The notes below the pieces were generated by a model that was not told the DNA's origin, ran no database searches, and worked only from the letters and a program-made list of their open reading frames with translations. The position numbers and the translations under genes are program-made. Of a DNA stretch of 64,000 nucleotides, positions 12,735 through 24,965 are shown piece after piece. Position 1 is the first letter of the stretch. Each line of letters starts with the position of its first letter. This DNA is from Dolomedes plantarius (Eukaryota > Arthropoda > Arachnida > Araneae > Dolomedidae): NCBI GenBank assembly GCA_907164885.2, contig OU015490.1:230972391-231036390 (forward strand), written 5' to 3'.

Positions 12735-13768
12735 TATATATAACCCCCTTAATGGCCGTTCTTATAAAGGGGGTATGAAATTTCCAGTTCTAAAGAGGGA
12801 ATCGGAAAACTGGTCCCCATAGGCTAAAAGTTAAGTAAAAAATGTCTAAGAATATTTTTTTAATTGATATGTTTTAAAAATATTTATGTAATATACAAAA
12901 AATAATTGAAATTCCATTTAAAATTCAAGCAGCTGAGGAATCGCCATAGAAACGGCTGAATATTCAATAGAGAAAATGTAGCTCAGCAAAAATATCAATG
13001 AATGAAATGTATTCCAACAAATCGCTCTGAATCCGAACTCGAATAGAATATGCATTCAAAACCTCTTTGTAAAATTTTAATGTTTAATCGATTGAAAAAA
13101 AAATCAAAGCTTTTAGAAGAAGCATGTCGTTGTATGACTTTACTTTGTGGATGGCATACAAATTTTATTACAGCGAAAAAATCGATTGCTGTAGTTTCGA
13201 TTTTTAGGAAACGGAATGAAATATCCTTTTTTCAGGCCATGAATAGCATTTTCAGGTACAAGAAACACGCATTTTTTATATACCCATAAAAATGCGCACC
13301 GCTTGTGTAGATCGATACTAAAGGTTATTATTTCTACTATTGTCAAAATATTGCACTTAGTAGACTACTGGATTCGAGATTAGGGGTAGTAGAATTGAAT
13401 CTTGAAAACTACAAACGGACGTAACAAAATATATTTTGTTCTTTACTTTCCTTGCCGACTATATACCAGCATTTTACAAAACCTTGTACATATGATAAAC
13501 ATATATATATTCTCTCACTCTTTTCAACTACATCATATCTTAAAAATCGGCAATTTTAAGTTTTGCCTGTTTTAAGAATGCCCTGAAATAGTAGTATATC
13601 CCTACACGATCATCGTATCTCACCGCTCAATATTTAGCCGCTAGAGAACAGAATTATTATAACAGAATATTTATTGTTTTTACACTTTTATTCACTTTAA
13701 AAAGCTAAACCCCACTCCTGAAACATAATGTTTTTTTGAGATATGACGTTGTTGAAAGGAGTGAGCTG
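12735..13768. other. AT-rich DNA between two DD41D copies, no gene seen
   Basis: A small palindrome (ACCCCCTT...AAAGGGGGT) lies at about 12743-12775. Open stretches at 13050-13346 on both strands lack codon bias or recognisable motifs. Nothing else is supported. Confidence 0.5.

Positions 13769-13809
<41 letters not shown>
13769..13809. repeat. (TA)n microsatellite
   Basis: Short TA tract directly before the left end of copy F2. Confidence 0.94.
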
Positions 13810-13813
<4 letters not shown>

Positions 13814-15110
13814 GGCTGTTCGCACATTTTTCAGACGATTTTGGTAAGCGGTAATAAAAAATCGTTTGCTGCAAAAGAAATAATTGCAATTGTACTATGT
13901 TTTTAAAATTCAAAATTATCGTCTACGGCTTGAAAGTTTTTTTAAAATTAAAAATGACGTTTTAAACAAAGCAGTGGATCGAAGGCTACATTTATGCTCT
14001 TTCCGAAGAGAAATATGCATACTCCGTTATCCAAAAACGATGTGAGAGTCATGGTTTTGTGATATATAAACCGTCGATAGGTAATATCGTCAACGAGAAA
14101 GGAAAAAAAAACGTCAAATTGGAGCCTCAAGTGGGACAAAAATTCCAAACAAGTATCCAAGGAAAAAACGGACATCTTCGACTATTGCAAAGGTACGTTG
14201 TTTAATGTTAAAAGAAAATCCCCCTAGTCAAAGGACAGTAGCAAAATCATTCAAATGTTCGGTGTACACTGTAATCAAAATGATAAACGTTGATTTAAAT
14301 CTTAAGAAAGCGAAAAAAACGCAATGTGCATCGTCTTCTTCCAAATCATATCGCTGAACGCAGGACACGGTGCAGAATTCTATATGAGAAACACTTATCC
14401 AAAGGAAAATGGCAAACAATTGTCACAATAGATGAATCATGGGTGTATTTAAATGATTGCAACAAAAAAAGAGCCATTTATTATCATAAAAGGGGAGAAA
14501 AAAATTTAAGTACATAGTTCAAAGAATCGAAAGAAAGTTTTTCTAAGGGATTCATGATTGTTGCTGGTTTTTCTTATAATGGCAAGTTAAAAATAAAGAG
14601 AGTGGAAAAAAATGTCAAGATTAACTCCAAATACTATCAGGAACATATTTTATCGCCAATTTTTCTGAATGAAATACCATCGCTTTACCTACAGTGCCAT
14701 CAATCTGAGAGACTCCATCAAGACAAAGCTAGCAGTCACACATCAAAATCCACTGTAAATTTCCTAAAAGAAATGGAACCAAAAACTGGTATCAAGGCCA
14801 TACCCTTCACTGATATCCCTACTAAATCTCCCGATGTATCAGCTATGGATTTTTGTGCTTTCGGACTTTTAAAATCTGCATTATCCAAACGTCGTCCCAA
14901 AACCCTTACAGGACTCTGGAAAGCTGTTCAGGAGGAATGGGATAGAATACCTCTTCTGACACTTCAAAAGGCATTATTATCCTGGAATTTGCGGTGTCGA
15001 AAGATAGTTCAGAATAAGGGATGTCAAATAGAACATTTAAAACACAAGAATTTTATGTAATTTAGTTTTGTGAATACAATATACATCGTCTAAAAAATGT
15101 GTGAACAGCC

Positions 15111-15114
<4 letters not shown>
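13810..15114 (+). mobile_element. DD41D mariner-like transposon, copy F2
   Basis: Left end CAGAGGCTGTTCGCACAT at 13810, right end its inverse form ATGTGTGAACAGCCTCTG at 15114. Both are flanked by TA tracts. Length 1305 bp. The interior is close to F1 base for base over most of its length. The flanks of F1 and F2 are unrelated apart from TA, so this is a second insertion, not a segmental duplication. Confidence 0.92.
13954..15060 (+). pseudogene. DD41D transposase, copy F2
   Basis: ATG at 13954 with TAA as codon 4 (F1 has TTA). The N-terminal half then stays open to the A9 run at 14103-14111 (GGA AAA AAA AAC), the same A_AAA_AAC heptamer as in F1. A -1 step there leads into KRQIGASSGTK and on to the second helix-turn-helix. 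An extra C near 14317 shifts the frame again. The catalytic half reads TIDESWVYLND, then the TAG shared with F1 just before FKESKESFSKGF, then an open end (14554-15060) with RLHQDKASSH and SPDVSAMDF, 41 residues between the Asps. Not functional as read, but every domain is present. Confidence 0.88.

Positions 15115-15157
<43 letters not shown>
15115..15157. repeat. (TA)n microsatellite
   Basis: TA tract continuing the right flank of copy F2. Confidence 0.96.

Positions 15158-16758
<1,601 letters not shown>

Positions 16759-16817
<59 letters not shown>
16759..16817. repeat. (TA)n microsatellite
   Basis: TA tract on the left side of the tRNA-derived SINE. Confidence 0.96.
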
Positions 16818-16820
<3 letters not shown>

Positions 16821-16821
<1 letters not shown>

Positions 16822-17089
16822 CTCGGTGGCGTAGTGGTAAAAAGCTGCCATCCCATAGGTCCAGGGCTCGATCCTGAGACTGGGCAAGGTCGACTCAGCC
16901 TTTCATCCATTTTATGGGTCGATAAAATGAGGACCAAGCATGCTTGGGAAGTAAACTCTGGGGATCCCACGTCAGGTTGACCACCGGGCTAAGACATATG
17001 CTGTATGGCACCCCGAGCTCACGGTCAAGAAAGCAGAGATGGGTACCGCCGGCAACGGTCCACATCGGACTGTTGCGCCGTGAGTTTAG

Positions 17090-17090
<1 letters not shown>
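16821..17090 (+). mobile_element. tRNA-derived SINE with a Ceph-domain-like body
   Basis: The head reads GGTGGCGTAGTGGTAAAAAG, a D-arm/box A form. It is followed 35 bp later by GGGCTCGATCCTG, a box B form, so the two internal RNA polymerase III promoter boxes are present at tRNA spacing. The body contains GTCGACTCAGCCTTTCATCC and GGGTCGATAAAATGAGGACC. These strongly resemble, from memory, the conserved central 'Ceph' domain of cephalopod SINEs. No poly-A tail is seen; TA tracts flank both sides. Being non-coding, it would depend on a LINE for movement. Confidence 0.72.

Positions 17091-17156
<66 letters not shown>
17091..17156. repeat. (TA)n microsatellite
   Basis: TA tract on the right side of the SINE. 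Confidence 0.96.
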
Positions 17157-17159
<3 letters not shown>

Positions 17160-18767
17160 TTGTTGTAAATAAATGTACATGCGCTCTATTGCTGCTTCAA
17201 GTATGTTTACTTTGTGTTAAATACTGTTAATTTACTGTCACTGATCGTTATATTTCAATACATGACCTTTTGGATAAATTTTCTAGAATTTTGGCGAGCG
17301 CTGTAGGAAATTTGGTGACATTTTGGGAATGGGTGGCCGGGAAAACTATGAGATTTCTCCTACGTGTCGTGATTATTGAGTTCTGATTTTTTTCTCCATT
17401 CCTAGAACAATCGAGAATGTCGCTTACGTTATATAAGCATGACGAACTCATCTCCAAAGTGAAGATCCATCCATTTCTTAGTTGAAACTCCGCTTCTCTA
17501 TGTGAACTGTATGCCTGTTACCGTGCCGGAGTGTATTGTTAAATCTGAAGTGTTTTTCTGAACTTCGCTGTAGTGCTAAGTTACTGTTTGTAATGTTTCT
17601 GATCTGTTTAAGACTATAATAAAAAATGAACTTCACTCTAATCTGGAGTTGTCATTCACAAATGTAGTTGAACAAAATGCTACAATATTAATTGTTTTTT
17701 GTTTTTTGTTTTTTGTTGCCAATGCGGAGGCACTTGTAATGAAACATTGGCCTATACTACACCGCAATTTTACTGCCCATTTTATTACGGGGGCACCATA
17801 TAGGCGGACAGCATTACCCCCTATGAAGGGACGGCACGGACGGAAGCATTTTTCGTGGCGCCACGCCGGGATTCGATCTGACAATATTAATTTTTTACAA
17901 CTCAAATTACATTTATATTCAATGTTTCTACAACGTTGACAGTTTGCCGGAAATTTTCTTACAAAATATAATTTTAGACACACACCCCACACACATTTTC
18001 ATCTGTTATGTAGTTTAACCAATGATATATAAGCCTTGCTAACAAGGATTAACTTTTCTACTTTTAAAGCCTATTTCGTGGGATAAAAACATTTATTTAT
18101 GATCTATAAGCAGAATTCTTGGAGAAAAAGATCCATAATTCGTAGAATAACCTTTACTATTATAAAAACGTTTTATTCCGATTACCTGTTTGTATCATGA
18201 TAGTAAAGCTGTACCTCAGAATTTCCAATGTGAGGAACAATGTTATGTAAATGTTGATTTTACGATTATTTTCCCATGGAAATGTTTTAGTTTCTTCTTT
18301 TTTTATTCATGCTTAAAAATTGAGCGAAAAACAACCACGGACGGGTGTGAGTACGGATAAACAGAAAACTCTTTCTCCTGGGGTGCTAGGTAGGGAAATT
18401 CTGTGCAAATATTTATCATTGATATCCGAAAATATTGCCGACTATTTTGTTTCCAAACAATTCTCGGCGGGTCATCAAAAGATAATTTTGTAAGATTGCT
18501 TTCGTTTCGAAAACTTTAAAATTGTCACGTTCATGTATGTTTTCATAACAAAACCAGTCTTTAATTCTCATTTTTTGAACTTTCCTGTTTGTGGAAATTA
18601 TTTCCTGAAAGTTTAAAGTGAAATTTTAAAAGAGAGATAAAATTGTCAGTCATTTTGTCAAATTTTCTTTTTCTCGAGGACTTTCGGAATTCCGAAATCA
18701 CGCTAAAAATGATTCATAAAAAAGATATTGAAAGCTAAATTGTTATATAATTCTAGCATTTGGATTG
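17157..18767. other. Intergenic DNA with one possible tRNA-like fragment
   Basis: No gene is supported. On the minus strand around 17890-17740 the sequence AGATCGAATCCCGGC looks like a box B, and the GC-rich stretch after it resembles a SINE body, but no box A lies upstream, so this is at best a SINE fragment. The remainder (17900-18767) shows nothing recognisable. Confidence 0.4.
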
Positions 18768-18885
18768 ATATTATGTTTGTTTATGGCCTCTACGGTTTCG
18801 TAAAATGTCATAGCATAAAGATACCAGTTTTTAATAACGGAAGAAAACTGCATAAATTTGACATTTTTACTGTATATAATCATAT
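18768..18885. repeat. 108-bp satellite, left remnant (one unit)
   Basis: One unit with the satellite's hallmarks (TTTATGGCCTCTACGGTTTC, AAGATACCAG, AATAACGGAAGA, CATAAATTTGACATTTTTAC). The array continues at 26672 beyond the Gypsy element, showing that the element landed within it. Confidence 0.85.
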
Positions 18886-19466
18886 TGTTACGAGTTAAGG
18901 GCCAACTTAGCGTGTTATCGCCAGCGTGCGATGTTTTGGAGTTCGCGTAATTTAAAACTGTGGTTTAGCACGTTCACGCGTCTACCATGGAGTAAGAAAT
19001 AAGTTCTGCTATAGGATATATTGTTAGAAAATGGTTTGGTTGTGCCGTGTGGTATCTCGGGTTTTGTTTCCTAAGTGATTAAGAGGATGGAATAAAAATT
19101 TCATTTGAAGCGTTGTTCTCGTAGCGCTAGGTTACAGATTTTTCTTCGGATGTTTTATCTTCGAGACTGACTGGGGATCTTGTTATAAAAGGATTTAAAG
19201 GTCGTAAGTTATTATTTGATAACTGTTATATGTGTTTTTAATAATATTTGTATTTAAATTCCTGAATGTGCAGCCGAATTATAGGTGCTGGAATTTGTTG
19301 ACTTCCAGCGAAGATTTGTTATATTATTTTTGCCTACTACTGCAAGAAATAAAAAAAAAACTGTTTTTTAAAAATCTCTATTTTTCATTTGCGGTAACTG
19401 GCATATTTATTTCTGTTATTAAAATTCACTTGTAAAATTATCTTTCCGTACCACGGATTTGGTACA
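18886..19466 (+). repeat. 5' LTR of the Gypsy element
   Basis: Begins TGTTACGAGTTAAGG and ends TTTGGTACA (TG...CA borders), 581 bp. A TATAAAA-like motif (GTTATAAAAGG near 19182) could be the promoter. AATAAA-like motifs lie near 19346 and could serve polyadenylation. Both are inferred from position only. Confidence 0.88.
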
Positions 19467-19470
19467 ATTT

Positions 19471-19486
19471 TGGTGTCAGGAGTGGG
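19471..19486 (+). other. Primer-binding site of the Gypsy element
   Basis: TGGTGTCAGGAGTGGG begins 5 bp after the LTR end. A tRNA-derived primer for minus-strand synthesis is expected to pair here. I do not identify which tRNA. Confidence 0.65.
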
Positions 19487-19501
19487 GTTAATTTTAAGTA
19501 A

Positions 19502-20793
19502 ATGCCAGTTATCCGAAAAATGGAGGAACAGCTAAAATTAATTCTAGATTCGATGGCGAAGAGTTTTGGTAGAGTTGACGAAAGCCAGAATTTGCTCGCC
19601 AACAAATTAGAAACAAAAATTGGCGAAAGCCAGAATTTACTCGCCAACCAGTTAGAATTAAAAATTGGCGAAAGCCAGAAATTGCTCGCCAATCAATTAG
19701 AAGTTAAAATTGGCGAAAGCCAGAGATAGCTCGCGAAGAAGTTCGAAACAGGTGGCGAAATTAACGAGAGCCAGGAACAGTTAAAAACATCATGGGCGAG
19801 AAATTTAATGAATTAGAAGAACGCGTTGGAACTATTGAGTCGAAACTTAAGACGGCGGTTGAAACTGTGGAACGCGTCAGCTCTATAAAGTCAATGCTCA
19901 AGGCTACGGTTGAGACCGTTGAACAGAAAATTAGAGAAGCCGTCAGTAAACAAATAATCGGCTTAGTGAAAAAGTTCGCGGAAGAGTCAGAGCCAGTTAC
20001 TGTACCTTGCTACACTGACACTAGTGTAGAGGAAGCGTACCCGGTGTCAAAATCGTCCCGCCCTGCCGTAAAAGTGTCTACCTACGACGGCAAAACGTCT
20101 TGGCAGGTGTTTAAAACACAGTTTAATATGGCGTCGACTGCCAATGGCTGGGATATCGCAATGCAAGCTTGCCAATTGGCTACTTCACTCCGTGGCGAGA
20201 CTGCCGATGTGCTGAAAACCATCACAGTAGAAAAATAATTAAATTTTGAGGCCTTGTCGAGTGCTCTCGAAATGCGTTTTGGCGAGAAATGCCGTAAAGA
20301 GTATAGTCACTTACATCTTTAGTCCCGCCAACAGAAATCAACAGAGATACTTCAAGAACTCGCCTCAGCTATTGAGGGTTTAGCTCAATTAGTTTTCCCG
20401 GTATGTCCGATGGAAGTGAGAGATAACTTAGCTTTGGAATACTTTGTCAACGCCATACGCGATCCGGAGAGTCAAAGGGCTCTTAGAATGGCGGACATCA
20501 AAGACTTGAAGTCAGCTTTGGTGTACGCAATGAAGCACGAGTCCGCACAGAGAGCGACACGACGTGACCGTCAACTGGTGAGAGGGGTGATTGCCGCCGA
20601 AAACGACCCAATAGCCGCCCGTTTAGAAGAAATAGAAAAATGAATCGGCGCCTTGGCAGGATTGAATTCGAATATGCCGCCAAGTAGAAATTCAAAGAAG
20701 TGCTGGACCTGCGGGCGTGAGGGGCACCTCAAAAGGAATTGCCTAGCGCGCCAAGCCGACGAATCGAAAGACGCCAAGGCTCAGGGAAACTAG
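19502..20793 (+). pseudogene. gag: gag polyprotein, Gypsy element
   Basis: The N-terminus (from 19502) is a predicted coiled coil containing a 15-residue repeat ESQNLLANxLExKIG, present three to four times (45-bp units, about 19580-19740). A stop at 19727-19729 and a frame change separate it from 19792-20238 (more coiled coil, then the capsid-like STYDGKTSWQVFKTQF). Stops near 20236 and 20321 follow, then DNLALEYFVNAIRDPESQRA (capsid C-terminal type). Near the end a CCHC zinc knuckle, CWTCGREGHLKRNC (20701-20742), would bind RNA. The gag frame ends at TAG 20791-20793, directly after GGGAAAC, the gag-pol frameshift site. Confidence 0.85.
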
Positions 20794-20843
20794 TTCCCGG
20801 CCACCTTAAAGAGAGAAGGCAGCCTGACGGGGAGAAGCCTTCT
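20784..20843 (+). promoter_or_regulatory. Predicted -1 ribosomal frameshift site between gag and pol
   Basis: In the gag frame the codons are CAG GGA AAC TAG, giving the canonical slippery heptamer G_GGA_AAC (20784-20790) followed at once by the gag stop. Slipping back one base enters the protease frame exactly (GSGKLVPGH...). Downstream, AGAAGGC (20814-20820) can pair with GCCTTCT (20837-20843). TTCCCG (20794-20799) can pair with CGGGGA (20828-20833) in the loop, giving a possible pseudoknot. The heptamer and frame relation are seen directly. The structure is a hand prediction with unusual loop lengths. Confidence 0.72.
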
Positions 20844-21680
20844 TTCAGTACACTGCATGTGTCGTCGACGCATCTCGAAGAGAACGGACCGTTTGTTGAA
20901 GGGTTCGTGAATGGTCAACCGTGTAGCATGTTAGTTGACACAGGTGCTAATGTTACCATCGTCAGGGCAGACATAGTCCAAGAATTTGGCGAGGAGTTAC
21001 TTTTCACGCCACCAAACATCACTTTACAGACCGTGACCGGGGACAAGGTAAAGGTAAGAGGAAAAGTTGCTCTTAATATAAGTTTCTGGAATAGTAGTTA
21101 TCGGCATACGGCATATGTTGCCGATATCTTTGACCCGATTATCCTAGGACTTGTCTTTTTGACCAGAAATAATTTTATAATAGATTTTAAACTCAATCAA
21201 ATCCATGCCATGACCGAAGACATTATGATTTTTCATAGTCACAGTAAATTCTGCAATCAGATAATATCTACCCAAGATGTCAGCATACCTCCCATGTCAG
21301 AAATAGTAACGACCGATTTAGTTCAGAATGACAATTATACTTTCGCCATCACCGATTACCCCAACAATGGCAATAGTAAAAGAGGTCTTTTAGCTGCCGC
21401 AACTCTTGTGGACCTGTCGAAAAGTGCGGTTCCTGTCAGGATTGCTAATGTCAGAGACAAGGCTAAGGTAATCCGGAAGAATGAAGTACTGGCAACTTGT
21501 ACCCCGATCACCGGAATAAGCAGAAAATGTGACCTGTCAGTGATCGAACGCTCAAATTTGACAGCAGATTTACTAAAGAATGTGGAATTGACTGATCAAC
21601 AGAGGATGGGGCAGAACAATTCATCGATGAGTTCCAAGACATATTCTCCTGTGCATCAGAAGTGGGCCGTACGAACTTGA
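20794..21680 (+). pseudogene. pol: pol, protease part, Gypsy element
   Basis: Open for about 300 codons after the frameshift site. It holds an aspartic protease motif, MLVDTGANVTIV (Asp-Thr-Gly, near 20925-20960), and the partner motif ILGLVFL near 21150, consistent with a retropepsin that would cut the polyprotein. The rest leads towards RT. The frame is lost near 21600-21710: the expected continuation (FIDEFQDIFSCASEVGRTNL) lies in another frame, and a C-run of about 14 (21706-21719) follows. Confidence 0.87.
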
Positions 21681-21719
21681 CGCAACACTAAATTGACACG
21701 GGAACCCCCCCCCCCCCCC

Positions 21720-22990
21720 GATCAAGCAACATCCCAGATGACTCCCTTTGGCGAAACAAGAAGAGGTTGGCCGAATTACTACAAGCGATGCTGAAGGATG
21801 ATGCTATCGAGCCCTCCACGAGTCCGCGGGCTTCTCCTATCGTCCTAGTCTGGAAGAAGGATGGATGTACCAGGTTTTGCGTAGATTGCCGTCGGTGAAA
21901 TGACATAACTAAGAAGGACATCTACCCGCTCCCTAGAATTGATGACACCTTGAACACCTCACCGGACACAAGTGGTTTTTCACTCTCGATCTGAAAAGCG
22001 GGTACTGGCAAGTTTAAATCAGATCCGAAGATAAAGAGAAGACATCGTTCACTACTGGGCCAGGACAAGGGCTATGGCAGTTCAAAGTTATGCCATTTGG
22101 ACTATGCAATGCGCCCGCGACTTTCGAGCGCCTAATGGAAACAGTTTTGCGAGGACTCTCCTACGAAGCCTGTATGGTCTATTTGGACGATATAATCGTT
22201 GTAGGGCACTATTTCGAAGACCACCTAAGAAATCTCAGAAAGGTGCTACAAAGGTTACGGGAGGCCAGTTTGAAGCTAAATTCTATAAAATGCAACTTGT
22301 TTCGTCACCAAGTGCCGTACCTCGGTCACATCATCTCCGACAGAGGGGTCCAGACTGATCCTAACAAAGTGTCGGCAGTCAAAGACTGGTGCCGAACTGA
22401 AGACGTACATCAGTTGCGGAGCTTTCTAGGTCTCTGCTCTTACTACAGGTGGTTTGTTAAAGGGTTCTCGAATTTAGCTCGACCCCTTCACAGATTGACA
22501 GAAGCAAACCAGAAGTTCGTCTGGACAGATGAGTGTGAAGACGCATTCAACGAACTTAAGAAAACAATAACGTCTACACCCATCCTGGCCAACGCAGAGC
22601 CTGATAAAGAATTTATCCTAGACATGGACGCAAGCTTTGGATGCGTCGGTGCATTCTTGTCGCAAGAAATTGACAGACAAGAAAGAGTTATCGCTTATAG
22701 GAGCAAGTGTCTTTCCAAAAGTCAACGGAACTACTGCGTTACAAGAAAAGAATTGCTAGCCATGGTGAAGGCCGTAGAACATTTCCATCATTACTAGTAC
22801 GGCCAGAAATTTGTGCTGCGAACCGACCATGCCTCTCTCACATGGTTCCTGAACTTTAAAAATCTTGAAGGTCAGGTGGCCAGATGGATACAGAGATTAC
22901 AGGAATACACTACCGACCTGAAACACCGTAAGGTTTCTTCGCACGGTAATGCTGACCCGCTATCCAGAAGACCTTGGTATGACAGTTGCC
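21720..22990 (+). pseudogene. pol: pol, reverse transcriptase and RNase H, Gypsy element
   Basis: RT begins with readable pieces (KDDAIEPSTSPRASPIVLVW, RFCVDCRR then TGA, KKDIYPLPRIDDTL). A small loss lies around 21950, then FSLSI/DLKSGYW in shifted frames. From 22090 to 22797 the frame is open: MPFGLCNAPATFERLM, the catalytic box VYLDDIIV, a thumb/connection region, and RNase H with LDMDASFGCVGAFLSQ and TRKELLAMVKAVEHF. TAG at 22795-22797 interrupts it. RTDHASLTWF and GNADPLSRR complete RNase H. It would copy genomic RNA into DNA; as it stands it is broken. Confidence 0.9.
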
Positions 22991-23249
22991 AATATTGTGC
23001 CAAGGCCGAGAAGAAGTATGGCTTTGAAATTCCAACTGTTGAGGAGTCACTGCTGTCACCCTGTCTCCGGACCCGTGGAGTGATGACCAGCTTCGAAAAG
23101 AACAAAATGAAGACCCAGACATAAAACCCATAATAAAACAGATGGGGTTGTCCAGCACCAAACCAGGCTGGTAACAAATATCGACCTTCAGCCCGAATAC
23201 CAAATACTACTGGGCCCTCTGGAACCCCCTGCACTTACGAAACGGTGTC

Positions 23250-24371
23250 CTTTACCGAAAGTGGGAATGAGACGATGGAAAAACTACAAGATGGCAGCTC
23301 GTGGTTCCTCGCTCAAAAATTCCTGCAGTTTTAGAAGAACTCCACAGTAGTCCAGCCGGAGGGCATTTTGGGGTTATGAAGACCCTAAGCAAGGTGAGTG
23401 AGCGATTCTTCTGGGGAAAAGCCAGGGACGATGTCGAGAAGTGGTACCAAGCCTGTGACGCCTACGCAGCTCACAAAGGACCAAACAGACGTAGCCGAGG
23501 AAAGTTGCAACGTTACAACGTAGGTGCCCCCTTCGAGCGCGTTGCTATCGACATCCTGGGACCTCTTCCACATTCCACGGATGGCAACAAGTACATGCTC
23601 GTTGCCATGGACTATTTTACTAAATGGCCTGAAGTTTACCCCATAGCTGATCAAAAGGCAGTCACCGTTTGAAACTTTAGTTCAGAATGGGTCTCCAGAT
23701 TCGGAGCTCCCATGCAGATACACTCTGATCAGGGGACTAATTTCACTTCAGCAATCTTCACCGAAATGTGTCGACTATTGGGGATCGATAAAACCAGAAT
23801 GACTCCCCTACACCTACAGTCGGGTGGTATGGTCGAACGTTTTAATCGAACTATTCTTAATCACATCTCTCTTTTAGTCTGTAGGCACCAGAAGGACTGG
23901 GACCGGCACCTGCCGTTATTCTTATTAGCGTATCGCAGCGCCGACCATGAAACAAAGGGACACACTCCCGCTGAAATGCTGTATGGACGGAATCTCCGGC
24001 TGCCGTGAGACCTTCTTTTTGCCTGTCCCCCTGATTCCTCTTCTTCAACGGAGGGGTATGTCCGTGATGTCCAGGACAGACTGGAAGGAATCCACCACCT
24101 CGCCCGGGAGCGGATCATCGTGGCCAGCGACAGAATGAAGAGGCGGTACGACGCGACAGTGACAGACCATCAGTTCCAGGAAGGAAGCAAAGTGTGGCTG
24201 TGGAACTCCGTTCGTAGGAAAGGCTTGTCTCCCAAGCTACACTCCCACTGGATCGGTCCTTTCGTCGTCGTCAAAAGAATCCACGACGTCATTGTGCGGA
24301 TTCGCAAATCTGCGAGCAGCAAAACGAAGGTCGTGCATTCCATCCGGCTCACCCCTTACCATGGGAATTGA
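23250..24371 (+). pseudogene. pol: pol, integrase, Gypsy element
   Basis: The zinc-binding N-terminus (HSSPAGGHFGVMKT ... QACDAYAAHKG) has Tyr where the second Cys of the HHCC motif is expected. The catalytic core keeps Asp in AIDILGPLP, Asp in IHSDQGTNF and Glu in VERFNRTI. Stops occur at 23669-23672 (TGA) and at 24006-24008 (TGA after LRLP). The C-terminal domain (24120-24371) contains WIGPFVVVKRI, the GPF/Y module typical of Gypsy integrases, and ends at TGA 24369-24371. It would insert the cDNA. Confidence 0.88.
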
Positions 24372-24452
24372 GTGGGTTCTGAACTATTTGACGATACCCG
24401 AGCCACGGCTCGTAGGCTGCTGTAAGGACTTTCCGGGACGTTCAGTCTTTTA

Positions 24453-24462
24453 GAGGAGGGGG
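24453..24462 (+). other. Polypurine tract of the Gypsy element
   Basis: GAGGAGGGGG lies 3 bp before the start of the 3' LTR (TGTTATGAG at 24466). It is expected to prime plus-strand DNA synthesis. Confidence 0.75.
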
Positions 24463-24465
24463 CAA

Positions 24466-24661
24466 TGTTATGAGTTAAGGCCAACTTGGCGTGTCATCAC
24501 CAGCGTGCGATATTTTGGTGTTCGCGTAATTTAAAACTGTGGTTTAGCACGTTCACGCGTCTAACATGGAGTAAGAAATAAGTTCTGCTATAGGGTATAT
24601 TGTTGGAAAATGGTTTGGTTGAGCGGTGAGGCATCTCGGGTTTTGTTTCCTAAGTGATTAA
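24466..24661 (+). repeat. 3' LTR, left part
   Basis: Aligns with 18886-19082 of the 5' LTR, with about 14 differences, up to GTGATTAA. The LTR is then broken by inserted DNA and resumes at 26516. The segment equivalent to 19083-19311 is missing. Confidence 0.9.
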
Positions 24662-24965
24662 AACCCATTTAAGACTGGCGTTGTGAAAACGCAACATTAA
24701 TTTCTGTATTTTGTAAAGAAATGTTCTAAGCTGCGTAAGAAGAGAAATTGGAGTGTTTTCATGGGCTAGATGATGATGATATTTCAGAATCGTCCTCAAC
24801 AGAAGCTAATGATGAACTATAATTCGCCATTTTCTCTCCAGATCCCGATGATTTGACGGATGAAGAAGCTATTGACGCTATTTTATGTGAAAATGTCGAA
24901 TCACCTAAAGACATTGTAGGTGAAATCGATTTTTTTTTCTAATAAATGTAAAAGTAAGCAATATA

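Noticed and set aside
13050..13346. Overlapping open frames on both strands between the DD41D copies
   Set aside because: Lys/Phe-rich translations without motifs, as expected from AT-rich DNA.
22872..23234. Minus-strand open frames opposite the Gypsy pol region
   Set aside because: They are antisense to RNase H and integrase coding sequence that has clear motifs on the plus strand.
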